Both the position numbers and the translations under genes were made by a program. A stretch of 41,122 bases of DNA, from NCBI GenBank assembly GCA_030266525.1, contig JAJDIC010000011.1:1-41122 (forward strand), in the 5' to 3' direction. The stretch is from Desulfovibrio sp. OttesenSCG-928-G15. GTDB lineage: Bacteria > Desulfobacterota > Desulfovibrionia > Desulfovibrionales > Desulfovibrionaceae. Numbering within the stretch: position 1 is the stretch's first letter; each line of letters starts with the position of its first letter. Positions 22,150 to 29,538 of the stretch are shown in pieces. The notes beneath the pieces are model-generated. The model made no database searches. It had not been told where the DNA came from and saw only the letters and a program-made list of their open reading frames with translations.

Positions 22150-23849
22150 TATTCGGCCCCGGCTGTCAGGCGGCTATACAGTTCCGTCACAAAATACACG
22201 CGGGCCATTTGCTCTTGCAGGCTGTCGGTATCAAGCTCCGGGTACAGGGCGGCAAGGCGGGCCATAAGTTCGTCGGGCGGCAGGCCGTCTTTTACCGCCG
22301 CAAACAGCGGGGCAAGCATGGCCTCCATTTGGGGTTGCAGGGCCGGGGTATACAAATCCATTGCCGTATCAAGCACGGCTTGCGGGTCTGTTACCCCGGC
22401 CGCCCCATGGGCAGAGGGCACGGCGGCGGCTATCACCTCGCCGGGGGTGGGTTCCCCTGCTACAGGGTATATGCGCCGGGTGGCGTTTTCGGGGTTTTTC
22501 TTGTTTTCCGGGGCGGGCTTTTCGGGTGCGTCTGGCGCGTCCGGCTGGTCGGTACCGACTGTACTTTTTTCCGGGGCGGCAAGTACGGCTTCGCCCTTTT
22601 CCGGCATGGGGATGCGGGTTTTTTCGTGCGCCCATGCGGCCGGGATTTGCATCACAGTTGCCAACTTGGGCAAGGTTTCCGCAAGCTTTTGCAAGTCTTC
22701 GGGTTCTGACGTGTCAAATTCCAGCCAGGGGGCCAGCTTGGGGTCCGACAGGCCAAAATTCAGCACGGCCAGGGGTAACAATATTTGCGCAGACAAGCTG
22801 CTTGCTATCTGGCGGGCGTCTGATGCGCGCAAGTCTTGCCGTACATCGTCGTGTACACGGCCAAGGGCGTTTGTGCTTGTGTGGCCGTCTGCCTGCGTTG
22901 TCAGGGTGCCGCCCAATATGGCCTTGCTTATGCCCTTGTCGCACTTGTCCCACATGGTGGCATAGGGGGTTTCACTGGCGCGGATAGCCTCCACAAAATC
23001 TATCTGCATCACGTCCGGGATAATGGCGGCAGCGTCCCGGCCAAGGGCGCGCAGGCCGTTAAGCAGGGCTGTTTTTTCCTGTTCTGATGCGCCAAGGGGG
23101 TATTTGCCTACCCGGAAGGGCAAGCCGTGGATTTCGTTAAATTCGGCAAAACCGGTGCGGGCGTATTGTTTAAGGATGGTTACGGCCATGATGGTACGAA
23201 ACAGGCCGTAACGGGCAAACCAGCCGGATTTGCTTTTATGGGTGTGGATAAGCCAGCCCATGTCCCACAGGGGCAAGCCTTCAAAATTTTCTTGGCTGCG
23301 TAAGCGCAACTGGCGCTGGCCGTCTATTACCGGCGACAGGCAAAACCAGTGTTGCGGCCTGTGGTGCAGGGCAAGCGGCACATGGTATTTGCCGTCATAG
23401 CCCCATTCTATTTCCAGGGCGGCAAAGCCGTGGCCTATGCCGTCTGCCATATCAAAAATCACGTCTTCAAAATTCGGGATGCTGTCAAACAGGCCGCGCA
23501 CGTTGTCAGCCATGGCTTCGGCTTTTTTCTTGGCCGCGCCGTCATAGGTAACAGCCGGGTGTATGGTCCAGTCCGGCGTAAGCAAGGCACGGCGGCGCTT
23601 GGACAGTTCCGTAAAAATATGTTCGTCCTGGTCTTCGGCGTCCGCGAACAAGCGGTGTTGCTGTTCAATATCGCCGTTGTCCGCGTCATTAAGCGCCTGG
23701 GCAAGCTTGCGCGGGGTAAGGGTGCGCAGGGTTTGGGATATTTCCTCTCCCGCAAGGCTGCCCGCGCGGGTTTGCATTTCGCCCTTGGCCGGGCCGCCAC
23801 GAAAGGCGGCCATGGCTGCCGTTATCTTGTCTATCAAGGTCTTTTGCAT
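22149..23849 (-). CDS. Portal protein (Mu gp29-like, DUF935)
   Basis: 566 residues from ATG 23849, two bases after the terminase stop; the longer ORF start would lie inside terminase. It has the family blocks LARKL-type AQALNDADNGDIEQQHRLFADAEDQDEHIFTELSKRR, GFAALEIEWGYDGKYH and FARYGLFRTIMAVTILKQYA. It forms the dodecameric DNA gate of the head. The C-terminal 200 residues after about 440 include a Pro/Glu/Lys-rich linker. Confidence 0.9.
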   Translation of the reverse strand: MQKTLIDKITAAMAAFRGGPAKGEMQTRAGSLAGEEISQTLRTLTPRKLAQALNDADNGDIEQQHRLFADAEDQDEHIFTELSKRRRALLTPDWTIHPAVTYDGAAKKKAEAMADNVRGLFDSIPNFEDVIFDMADGIGHGFAALEIEWGYDGKYHVPLALHHRPQHWFCLSPVIDGQRQLRLRSQENFEGLPLWDMGWLIHTHKSKSGWFARYGLFRTIMAVTILKQYARTGFAEFNEIHGLPFRVGKYPLGASEQEKTALLNGLRALGRDAAAIIPDVMQIDFVEAIRASETPYATMWDKCDKGISKAILGGTLTTQADGHTSTNALGRVHDDVRQDLRASDARQIASSLSAQILLPLAVLNFGLSDPKLAPWLEFDTSEPEDLQKLAETLPKLATVMQIPAAWAHEKTRIPMPEKGEAVLAAPEKSTVGTDQPDAPDAPEKPAPENKKNPENATRRIYPVAGEPTPGEVIAAAVPSAHGAAGVTDPQAVLDTAMDLYTPALQPQMEAMLAPLFAAVKDGLPPDELMARLAALYPELDTDSLQEQMARVYFVTELYSRLTAGAE

Positions 23850-23851
23850 GG

Positions 23852-25492
23852 CTAATCCCAATATCTGCCGCCGCCCCAAGAATGTTCGCGGGGAAGGGTT
23901 TTAAACGTTTCCGGGGTAATGGCCGTAAAGCCTGTGGTGGCAACGGTCCACAGCATTTCCAGCGCGTCCGGGCCGTCATCATGATCAGCCTTGGGGAAGT
24001 GGCGCAGCTGGTCTATCAGCGTTTGCTGGCTGTGGTGCAGGCGTATGCGCCCGGCTGCCATGTAGGGCTGTAAGGTTTCAATTCGCAACTGCTTGTCTGT
24101 GTGCTGTTTTATGGGGCGCACGGGCAAGGCTATGCCCGCTGCCGCTGCATGCTGGCGCATGACGTGGGCGAAAAATTCCTGAAACTGTACAGCCTCAACG
24201 GCCCACATCAGGCAGCGGTATTCGCGGTGCAGGGCTATGGTGTCTTGTATGATGCGGTCAGGGTGGCGTTTTTTGATTAGGGCCTCAACAATATCAAGGC
24301 TCATTGTGGGGCGGTGCAGGCCGCCTACAAGGATAGCGGACGGGTCACGGCCTGCGCCGTGTTTGCCAAGGGAGGGGTCTACCGCGCCAAACAGCATCCA
24401 ATCGGCGCGGCGGTCTACCCAAAAATGTATGCAATGCGCAAAGGGGGCAGCGTCACCGGCCAAGGGGTCGTTTTGTTGCTCAGAGTCAAAGGCGTTATGG
24501 TCCTCGGCGCGCTTTAACATCAGCTTGTACAGCGGGCGCATGCCGGGCCAGCTTACTTGTGCGCCCTTGTCCATGTCCGCTTTGTTGGCAAGGTAATAGG
24601 CGCGGGCATCTTCGGGGCCTTCGGCTTTGTAGATGCTTTCCCATGTGTCCCAAAGGGCCATGTTTTCGGGCCATTGGACAATGGCCCGGAAGGTCAGGCC
24701 AGACCATCCGGGTTTCGCCAATGTCCTAGCAAGCACAGAGTCATAATGCAGTATAGTGCCAACATACACCACGTCCAAGCTGCCGTCTGGCGGGCCAAGG
24801 TTAAGTACGGTTTTTTGCAGCCAGCCTTGCAATTTGTCGCGCTGTTCCGGGCTGACCACGTTTTCGTCGTTTTCCAAATCGTCAAGTGCCACAAAGTCGG
24901 GGCGGTTGGGGCCATGGCGCAGGCCACGCATTTTCTTGCCCGCGCCAAGCGCCTGCAACTTGATGTTGGTAGGCGTGATAGCCGTCCATACGTTCCAGAC
25001 GCGCCCCTGCCCGCAGTGGGCGGGGAAGTCGGCCACAAGGCGCGGGTTTGCTTCCAGTTCGGCCTTTACGGCTTCCAGCAAGGCGGCGGCCTGTTCCTTT
25101 GCGTCTGCGATTAGTAGTAAGTAGTGCTTGCGGTTGGTGACAATCAGCCACAGCACAAAAAACAGGGAGACAAAGGTAGATTTGGCCTCACCACGCGGGG
25201 CGGCAACGGCAAGCAACTGGCCTTCGGGGGCATCAACCAGGGCGGGCAAGGACGTATCAAGGGCGGTGTGCAAGAGAGAGTCGCCCGCGCCCTCGGTGAC
25301 GTAGTGGGGAAAATATGTGCGCCGAAAAAATGGGAAGTCGTTTTGTACGCGTTCCCGGCGTTTGTGGGATGCAGCCGGGTCTACCGGGAATGCGCTACAG
25401 CCTGCTTCGATTTGCAGGCGTAGGGATTCGCCAAGGGCGTTAAGCTCTTGGAGGAATTGCTTTTTAGTCAGGGCGGGGGTGAAGCGGGGCAT
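23852..25492 (-). CDS. Terminase large subunit (Mu gp28-like)
   Basis: 546 residues. Walker A-type APRGEAKST (about 98-106), Walker B VALDDLE (about 201-207) with the acidic pair, and a RNase H-like nuclease part that begins FGAVDPSLGK (Asp 372) and continues WAVEAVQFQEFF and DGPDALEML. It cuts and pumps phage DNA into heads; Mu-type terminases package host-flanked DNA by headful. Start ATG 25492 overlaps the small subunit stop. Confidence 0.92.
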   Translation of the reverse strand: MPRFTPALTKKQFLQELNALGESLRLQIEAGCSAFPVDPAASHKRRERVQNDFPFFRRTYFPHYVTEGAGDSLLHTALDTSLPALVDAPEGQLLAVAAPRGEAKSTFVSLFFVLWLIVTNRKHYLLLIADAKEQAAALLEAVKAELEANPRLVADFPAHCGQGRVWNVWTAITPTNIKLQALGAGKKMRGLRHGPNRPDFVALDDLENDENVVSPEQRDKLQGWLQKTVLNLGPPDGSLDVVYVGTILHYDSVLARTLAKPGWSGLTFRAIVQWPENMALWDTWESIYKAEGPEDARAYYLANKADMDKGAQVSWPGMRPLYKLMLKRAEDHNAFDSEQQNDPLAGDAAPFAHCIHFWVDRRADWMLFGAVDPSLGKHGAGRDPSAILVGGLHRPTMSLDIVEALIKKRHPDRIIQDTIALHREYRCLMWAVEAVQFQEFFAHVMRQHAAAAGIALPVRPIKQHTDKQLRIETLQPYMAAGRIRLHHSQQTLIDQLRHFPKADHDDGPDALEMLWTVATTGFTAITPETFKTLPREHSWGGGRYWD

Positions 25493-26007
25493 TACACCCC
25501 CTTACGGCGCGAAAAGTGTTGCGCCAGATACACGCCGAAAGGTTCCAATATTTCCGCGAAGGTTTCGGCGTTATGGGGATGGGACTCCACAACAAACTCG
25601 CGAAATAGTTTCAGCGTTTCTAGGGCAATGGCAAGTTCGTTAGTTTCCGGCAGCACTCGGCGGCAGGCGGCTACAATCTTGTTAAAACTGTCGGCAAGAC
25701 TGGCAAGCAGCGTTACCTTTTGCCCGGCTTCGGCTGCGGGCAAGGCAATGATACCTTCCATCATGGCTTGGTGTTGCTGCATGTAGTCTGTCAGCATTTG
25801 CCGGGCTACATCTTCCACGCCGCCGCCCGCCAGAGAGTTGGCGGCGCGTACCTTGTCCCAATCATCACCGGCCGCGCGGGCCTGCTTTTTCCAACGGGCC
25901 GCCGTGCCGATAGCAACACTAACGCGCAAGGCCGCCTGCTCTAAGGGCAGGCGGTCAAATACATAAGCGGCGCGCAGGGCGCTACGTGTGGCGGCGCTAT
26001 GTGCCAT
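25492..26007 (-). CDS. Terminase small subunit (Mu gp27-like, DUF1804)
   Basis: 171 residues from ATG 26007 (MAHSAATRSALRAAYVFDRL). The N-terminal helix-turn-helix reads PLEQAALRVSVAIGTAARWKKQARAAGDDW, as in DUF1804 proteins next to Mu-type large terminases. It should recognise the packaging start. A longer in-frame start 7 codons upstream is possible. Confidence 0.85.
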   Translation of the reverse strand: MAHSAATRSALRAAYVFDRLPLEQAALRVSVAIGTAARWKKQARAAGDDWDKVRAANSLAGGGVEDVARQMLTDYMQQHQAMMEGIIALPAAEAGQKVTLLASLADSFNKIVAACRRVLPETNELAIALETLKLFREFVVESHPHNAETFAEILEPFGVYLAQHFSRRKGV

Positions 26008-26149
26008 AGGTATACAATCCGGCAACAATACAGGTTATGCCCACGCGGGCCATGCCCTCCAAATAGGCAGTGGCAGACGGGGCGGGCTTAGGCGGGCGCG
26101 GGCGGGCAGGGGCAACACGGCGGGCTTTGGGCGGGGTGCGGCGTTTCAT
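25997..26149 (-). CDS. Very small basic protein with C-terminal membrane segment
   Basis: 50 residues; ATG 26149 overlaps the upstream stop (ATGA). The first half is Pro/Arg-rich (KRRTPPKARRVAPARPRPPKP), and the end ARVGITCIVAGLYTY is a short hydrophobic helix. It lies between the lysis genes and the small terminase, where Mu keeps small gp26-like proteins. Function unknown; a lysis or spanin accessory role is possible. Confidence 0.5.
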   Translation of the reverse strand: MKRRTPPKARRVAPARPRPPKPAPSATAYLEGMARVGITCIVAGLYTYGT

Positions 26150-26415
26150 TGGGCACCGCCTGTGCTGGCGACAATCCACTTTAGCGCGGTAAGCGCCCCG
26201 GCCCCTACAAAACCACATACGGCAGCCAGCACGTTCACGCCGCCTGCGCGCCTGTGTTCGCGGGCTTCTTGCTTGCCCATACGTTCACCCAGGCGGTCGC
26301 ATTGTTTTTTAAGGCCTGCAATATCAGCCTCTCGGGACCGACAACGCTCGGTCATTACCCCTTTTATTTCGCCAAGCTCACGCAAAACGCGGTCCTTAAA
26401 ATCTTGGTCGCTCAT
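26146..26415 (-). CDS. Coiled-coil membrane protein, lysis cluster (holin-associated or XhlA-like)
   Basis: 89 residues. Residues 1-55 are a charged coiled coil (FKDRVLRELGEIKGVMTERC, GLKKQCDRLGERMGKQEA), and 58-82 is a membrane helix (GGVNVLAAVCGFVGAGALTALKWIV). This layout matches haemolysin XhlA-like and Mu gp25-like proteins in lysis modules. Start overlaps the previous stop (ATGA). Confidence 0.65.
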   Translation of the reverse strand: MSDQDFKDRVLRELGEIKGVMTERCRSREADIAGLKKQCDRLGERMGKQEAREHRRAGGVNVLAAVCGFVGAGALTALKWIVASTGGAQ

Positions 26416-26690
26416 AAGTCGCCTTCCTCCATTATGGACACAAAAGCCTCAAACAGCGCGGCCAGCTCGTCCCAAATACTTGGCAACAGCGGCACGGCGG
26501 GGCAAAAGTTATCCAACAGCGGGCGGGCCACAAATTCGTAACCCACGGCCAGGGCAAGCCCGGCCATAACGGCGTATTCGGCCCGTTTGAGCCATGCGGG
26601 GGCTTTTTTACCCTTGTATTTGCCCTTGTGGTCTTTTACCGCTTCGGCGGCCGCGCGGAGCAGCCGCATTAGTGCGCGTACACGTTTCAT
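26412..26690 (-). CDS. Holin-like protein (DUF3154 / GTA-holin type)
   Basis: 92 residues, basic N-terminus (MKRVRALMRLLRAAAEAVKDHKGKYKGKK). Next come AWLKRAEYAVMAGLALAVGYEFVARPLL, with a membrane helix near 38-52, and a hydrophobic acidic C-terminus (PSIWDELAALFEAFVSIMEE). The GYEFVARPLL motif is typical of the 3TM holin family. It should permeabilise the inner membrane for the adjacent endolysin. Confidence 0.65.
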   Translation of the reverse strand: MKRVRALMRLLRAAAEAVKDHKGKYKGKKAPAWLKRAEYAVMAGLALAVGYEFVARPLLDNFCPAVPLLPSIWDELAALFEAFVSIMEEGDL

Positions 26691-26872
26691 GGCTTCCCCC
26701 TGCGCTTACCGGCGCGCGTACTTTTTACGTTTGCGTTCCCATTTGGTGCCCGGCGTTCGGCAGCGCGGCGTAAACGGGCCTCAAGCGTAAGGGGCGGTTG
26801 TTCGCCCATAAGACGGACCCAAATCCAATACGGCAGACAGCGCAGGGCGCGGGCAAGGGCTGCTTTCAGCAT
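26687..26872 (-). CDS. Small basic protein, lysis cluster
   Basis: 61 residues from ATG 26872 (MLKAALARALRCLPYWIWVRLM), 4 bp after the endolysin stop. The long ORF start at 27016 lies inside the endolysin gene and is rejected. N-terminal amphipathic or short membrane helix, then an Arg/Lys-rich tail (RLRRAAERRAP, AGKRRGKP). It may be a Rz1/spanin-type or holin accessory, but no lipobox is seen. Confidence 0.5.
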   Translation of the reverse strand: MLKAALARALRCLPYWIWVRLMGEQPPLTLEARLRRAAERRAPNGNANVKSTRAGKRRGKP

Positions 26873-26876
26873 GGCC

Positions 26877-27335
26877 CTAACCCCACCAATCCCGTTCTTT
26901 GCCCATATCCAGATGGATAAAATTACGGGCCGGATACATGCCAATGCCCTTAAACCCAACACGCTCAGCCAGACGCACAAAGCGTATCTGGTCCTTTTTG
27001 GGGCAACGGCAGTCAAAGGCTATTTGCAAGTGGGGGCTATTACCCACGCCGCCAACCTTGCGGTTATGTGCGGCGCAACGGTGTGCGCTGTTGATACGGA
27101 TGGGCGCGCCAAGCAGATCGCGCAGGGCCTGCAAGCGGTCAAGACTTGCGGGGTCGTGGTAATATTCGCCGCAATGGCGGCATGCCAATTCTTGCGGGGT
27201 AAAATTCGGCCACAGCCACGGGCCTGCAAAGTCTTTATAGTGCGCGTAAAGCTTGCCCTTGGGCGGGTTTTTACGGCGCTTATCAAGCCAAGCCGGTATG
27301 TATTTTTTAAATTCGGTCACTGTGGGCATAAACAT
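26877..27335 (-). CDS. Endolysin, peptidase M15A family
   Basis: 152 residues from ATG 27335, with GGAG six bases upstream. The zinc site is visible as H102 and D108 (SPHLQIAFD) and H141 (FIHLDMG), and the substrate motif INSAHRC is present. Members are D,D-carboxypeptidase or L,D/D,D-endopeptidase lysins that cleave peptidoglycan stem peptides. No signal peptide, so it needs the holin. It is the first gene after late promoter A, as lys is in Mu. Confidence 0.85.
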   Translation of the reverse strand: MFMPTVTEFKKYIPAWLDKRRKNPPKGKLYAHYKDFAGPWLWPNFTPQELACRHCGEYYHDPASLDRLQALRDLLGAPIRINSAHRCAAHNRKVGGVGNSPHLQIAFDCRCPKKDQIRFVRLAERVGFKGIGMYPARNFIHLDMGKERDWWG

Positions 27336-27356
27336 ACGCGCTCCGGGGTTTTAAGG

Positions 27357-27392
27357 GGCCGGGCGCGGGTGGAGTCAGGCCCGCGCCCGGCC
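27357..27392 (-). promoter_or_regulatory. Stable hairpin in the endolysin mRNA leader
   Basis: GGCCGGGCGCGGG (27357-27369) and CCCGCGCCCGGCC (27380-27392) form a perfect 13-bp GC stem with a 10-base loop. It lies between the predicted late start site (about 27435) and the endolysin ATG (27335), 22 bp from the start codon. No U-run follows directly on the minus strand (CCTTAAAACC), so it is more likely an mRNA stabiliser, attenuator or processing site than a plain terminator. Confidence 0.5.
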
Positions 27393-27427
27393 GGTTGGCG
27401 GGAGGCGCGCGGGGCCAATCAACAAAA

Positions 27428-27487
27428 CCCCGCGCAAGTCCTTTGTAGGATTTGCGCGGGGCTAGGTATGGGGGAAACGCTTCGGTA
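27428..27487 (-). promoter_or_regulatory. Late promoter A (lysis, packaging and head block)
   Basis: Minus-strand box TACCGAAGCGTTTCCCCC (27487-27470), 22 bp gap, TACAAA (27447-27442) at the centre of a palindrome with 14-bp arms (27428-27441 with 27448-27461, one G-T pair). It lies between mor and the endolysin gene, the position of P-lys in Mu. A readthrough transcript from mor would carry the full hairpin followed by UUUUG. Confidence 0.75.
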
Positions 27488-27516
27488 GTGTAGACTGGTC
27501 AGGCGCGGGGGGATAG

Positions 27517-27996
27517 CTATAGGCAAAACAAGGTGTGTTGTTCCATCAATTTCTTTGCTTTTTCCGGCTGCGCCCATTCGGATACAGGCTGATTGACTAT
27601 ATCCTCTACGCGCCGGTCTGACAGGTTATAGCGCCTCACAAGGTCTTTGACAATATCTGTACCTGTCTCCCCCGCGCGGATACGGCTGTCATATTCTTCC
27701 GTCATCATGACATTACGCAAGCGGCGCAAGGCATCCTCGCATTTTGGGATGTACACTTTAAACCCGCCGTAGTGACGGCAAAGCTTGTCTGCGGCTGTTT
27801 CGCCTATAAAATCCACCAACAGCGTGTAAGACGCCGGGGGCTTTACCCCGTAGGCTTTGGGGATAATCATGGTAGTGCCGCCTACGGCCTTAACCAGGGC
27901 AATCATGGCTGTCACGCCGATAACGCGGGATATCTCCCGGCCTTCGGGCGGCAACAGGTGTTCGTACTTCGCCAGAGCGTCAAGATATTCTCTCAC
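27517..27996 (-). CDS. mor: Mor/C-family transcription activator
   Basis: 159 residues from GTG 27996 (GTGA overlapping the GemA stop, AAGGAAGG upstream). The core matches the Mor family: LLPPEGREISRVIGVTAMIALVKAVGGTTMIIPK, YIPKCEDALRRLRNVMMTEEYD and a C-terminal helix-turn-helix (GTDIVKDLVRRYNLSDRRVEDIVNQ). In Mu, Mor turns on C, and C turns on four late promoters. Here I find only this one member, directly upstream of late promoter A, so it probably drives the four box-containing promoters itself. Confidence 0.88.
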   Translation of the reverse strand: MREYLDALAKYEHLLPPEGREISRVIGVTAMIALVKAVGGTTMIIPKAYGVKPPASYTLLVDFIGETAADKLCRHYGGFKVYIPKCEDALRRLRNVMMTEEYDSRIRAGETGTDIVKDLVRRYNLSDRRVEDIVNQPVSEWAQPEKAKKLMEQHTLFCL

Positions 27997-28481
27997 CGTA
28001 CACCTTCCTTGGCTTTGCCGCGCTTTATTGCGGTGGCCTTGCGCTCAAGCGCAACCATCAGCCCGTGCATTTGGGTTGCGTCAAGCCATTCGATACGCTC
28101 CACGCCATACATATTTTGCATGATGCTGTACACGTATTTCCAACTTTTTTGCATGTCCAACCGCAGGGCCACAACCTTACGAAAATAAGGCTTGGCTTCG
28201 GGCCTTACTTGCGGCAACGGCGGCAGGCGCTTGGCGTGACGCTTGGGCGGCAGGCCGTGCCAGCCTTCGGCCTTTAGCGCGTCCACAATGGCAGCCAGTG
28301 CGGCCATATCGGTAATATCGCCGCAAGAGCGCACAGCATTTGCCGGGCCAAGCGTTTCGGCGGTGACGCGGGCTATCAAGTCGCGATAATCGGCGTCTGC
28401 CATGTCAAGGGACGTTTTACCGGCATGGATTTGGTACAGGTATGACTTGCGGGTGTCGTATTCGGGGGCGGGGTTAGGCAT
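27993..28481 (-). CDS. gemA: GemA-like regulatory protein (Mu gp16, DUF1018)
   Basis: 162 residues, AGGAGG before ATG 28481. It has the family opening YLYQIHAGKTSLDMADADYRDLIARVTAE, a SCGDITDMAALAAIVDALKAEGW block, and the C-terminal QKSWKYVYSIMQNMYGVERIEWLDATQMHGLMVAL. GemA in Mu affects host gene expression and DNA topology late in early growth. The gene precedes mor as in Mu. Confidence 0.88.
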   Translation of the reverse strand: MPNPAPEYDTRKSYLYQIHAGKTSLDMADADYRDLIARVTAETLGPANAVRSCGDITDMAALAAIVDALKAEGWHGLPPKRHAKRLPPLPQVRPEAKPYFRKVVALRLDMQKSWKYVYSIMQNMYGVERIEWLDATQMHGLMVALERKATAIKRGKAKEGVR

Positions 28482-28491
28482 GGTGTGCCTC

Positions 28492-28770
28492 CTACAGCCG
28501 CTTCATTTCGCGGCAAAACCAGACAAGGAAAATGCCGAAGCACATACCATACCCCAACAAAGGCCCAAGTATCGCCAGCTGGTCCAGCACTGGCAACCCG
28601 CCGCATTTTGCCCACAAGTCGGCATATTCGACCGTCCTTATGGCATACAGCAGGACAAGCATTGCACAAAACACGGCTTTCCACTTGCTTTTATAGCGGG
28701 GGGTGGCCCTTTGGGGTGTGCCCCTCTCTATTGCGCTGTATTCGTCTAGGGCCTTTTGCAGCTTACTCAT
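28492..28770 (-). CDS. Small membrane protein, early operon
   Basis: 92 residues with two likely membrane helices, about 30-45 (KAVFCAMLVLLYAIRTV) and 64-86 (LDQLAILGPLLGYGMCFGIFLVWF), and a basic N-terminal region. Start overlaps the preceding stop (ATGA). Unknown function; an early phage membrane protein could serve superinfection exclusion, but nothing shows it. Confidence 0.65.
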   Translation of the reverse strand: MSKLQKALDEYSAIERGTPQRATPRYKSKWKAVFCAMLVLLYAIRTVEYADLWAKCGGLPVLDQLAILGPLLGYGMCFGIFLVWFCREMKRL

Positions 28771-29282
28771 TGGTCCCCCCTCTGGCGGGCTTGTGCGGCT
28801 CTTTGCGCACGGGCCGCCTTGTCTTGCTCGGTAATAAGCGTCACATCATCGGCAGGCATCATAACTATGCCCTTACCGATTACCCGGACGCCAACATACC
28901 AGCGGGCGTCAAAGCCCCGTACCGGGTCTGTTTCTGTCCATGTCACATCCCGCATAACTTGCCCGGCCAAAGTACGGCCATTGGGCGCTGAGACGCGGGA
29001 GCCACGCGGCAAATCTGGTTGTTGCGGCAGTATTGGGCCTTCCACGCCCGTAAGGCGCGACAACAGCAAGTCGCTGGTATGCGCAAGCGCCAGATACAGT
29101 CGCCCGCCGTCCGGTGCATTGTGCCAACGCCGGTTGATGCGCAGCCGGTACAACCCGGACAACGCGGCCTTTTCTTGCGCCGTTTTCGCCCATTCTGCGG
29201 CGCTAAAAACTTCAATTTTGACAGCCTTTTTTGCGCCGTTTTTGACACATATAGTATATTCGGGCTTGCGGTGGTCGGCCAT
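28767..29282 (-). CDS. Early phage protein of unknown function
   Basis: 171 residues. Begins MADHRKPEYTICVKNGAKKAVKIEVFSAAEWAKTAQEKAALSG and continues YRLRINRRWHN, GRLYLALAHTSDLLLSRL and VRVIGKGIVMMPADDVTLI, then a basic Gln/Arg/Ala helix. It appears mostly beta with a helical tail. No family recognised. Sits between small early genes, overlapping the membrane protein gene downstream. Confidence 0.65.
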   Translation of the reverse strand: MADHRKPEYTICVKNGAKKAVKIEVFSAAEWAKTAQEKAALSGLYRLRINRRWHNAPDGGRLYLALAHTSDLLLSRLTGVEGPILPQQPDLPRGSRVSAPNGRTLAGQVMRDVTWTETDPVRGFDARWYVGVRVIGKGIVMMPADDVTLITEQDKAARAQRAAQARQRGDQ

Positions 29283-29286
29283 TATG

Positions 29287-29523
29287 CTAGCTCCAACAAT
29301 CGTCTATGCTATACAACACAAGCAACGCCTGCGCGCACGTTTCCATGGCAGCGGCCCGCATGGCAGATACATTTGCCGTGTGCCGGGCAACCTCAAAAGC
29401 CGCATACGCGCGCTCAAACGCGCCCACAGCGTCAACATCAAGGCCGGGCTTGATAGTCGTATTGCGGGCCATGGCGTGTAACCGGCTGAATAGTTCGCGT
29501 TGTATGTCGGCTTTTGTGTTCAT
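29287..29523 (-). CDS. Small helical early protein, unknown
   Basis: 78 residues, almost wholly helical (IQRELFSRLHAMARN, VGAFERAYAAFEVARHTANVSAMRAAAMETCAQALLVL). No motif recognised. It lies 4 bp upstream of the next early gene and follows the HNH gene by 15 bp. Confidence 0.6.
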   Translation of the reverse strand: MNTKADIQRELFSRLHAMARNTTIKPGLDVDAVGAFERAYAAFEVARHTANVSAMRAAAMETCAQALLVLYSIDDCWS

Positions 29524-29538
29524 GATGTCCTCGGTTGC

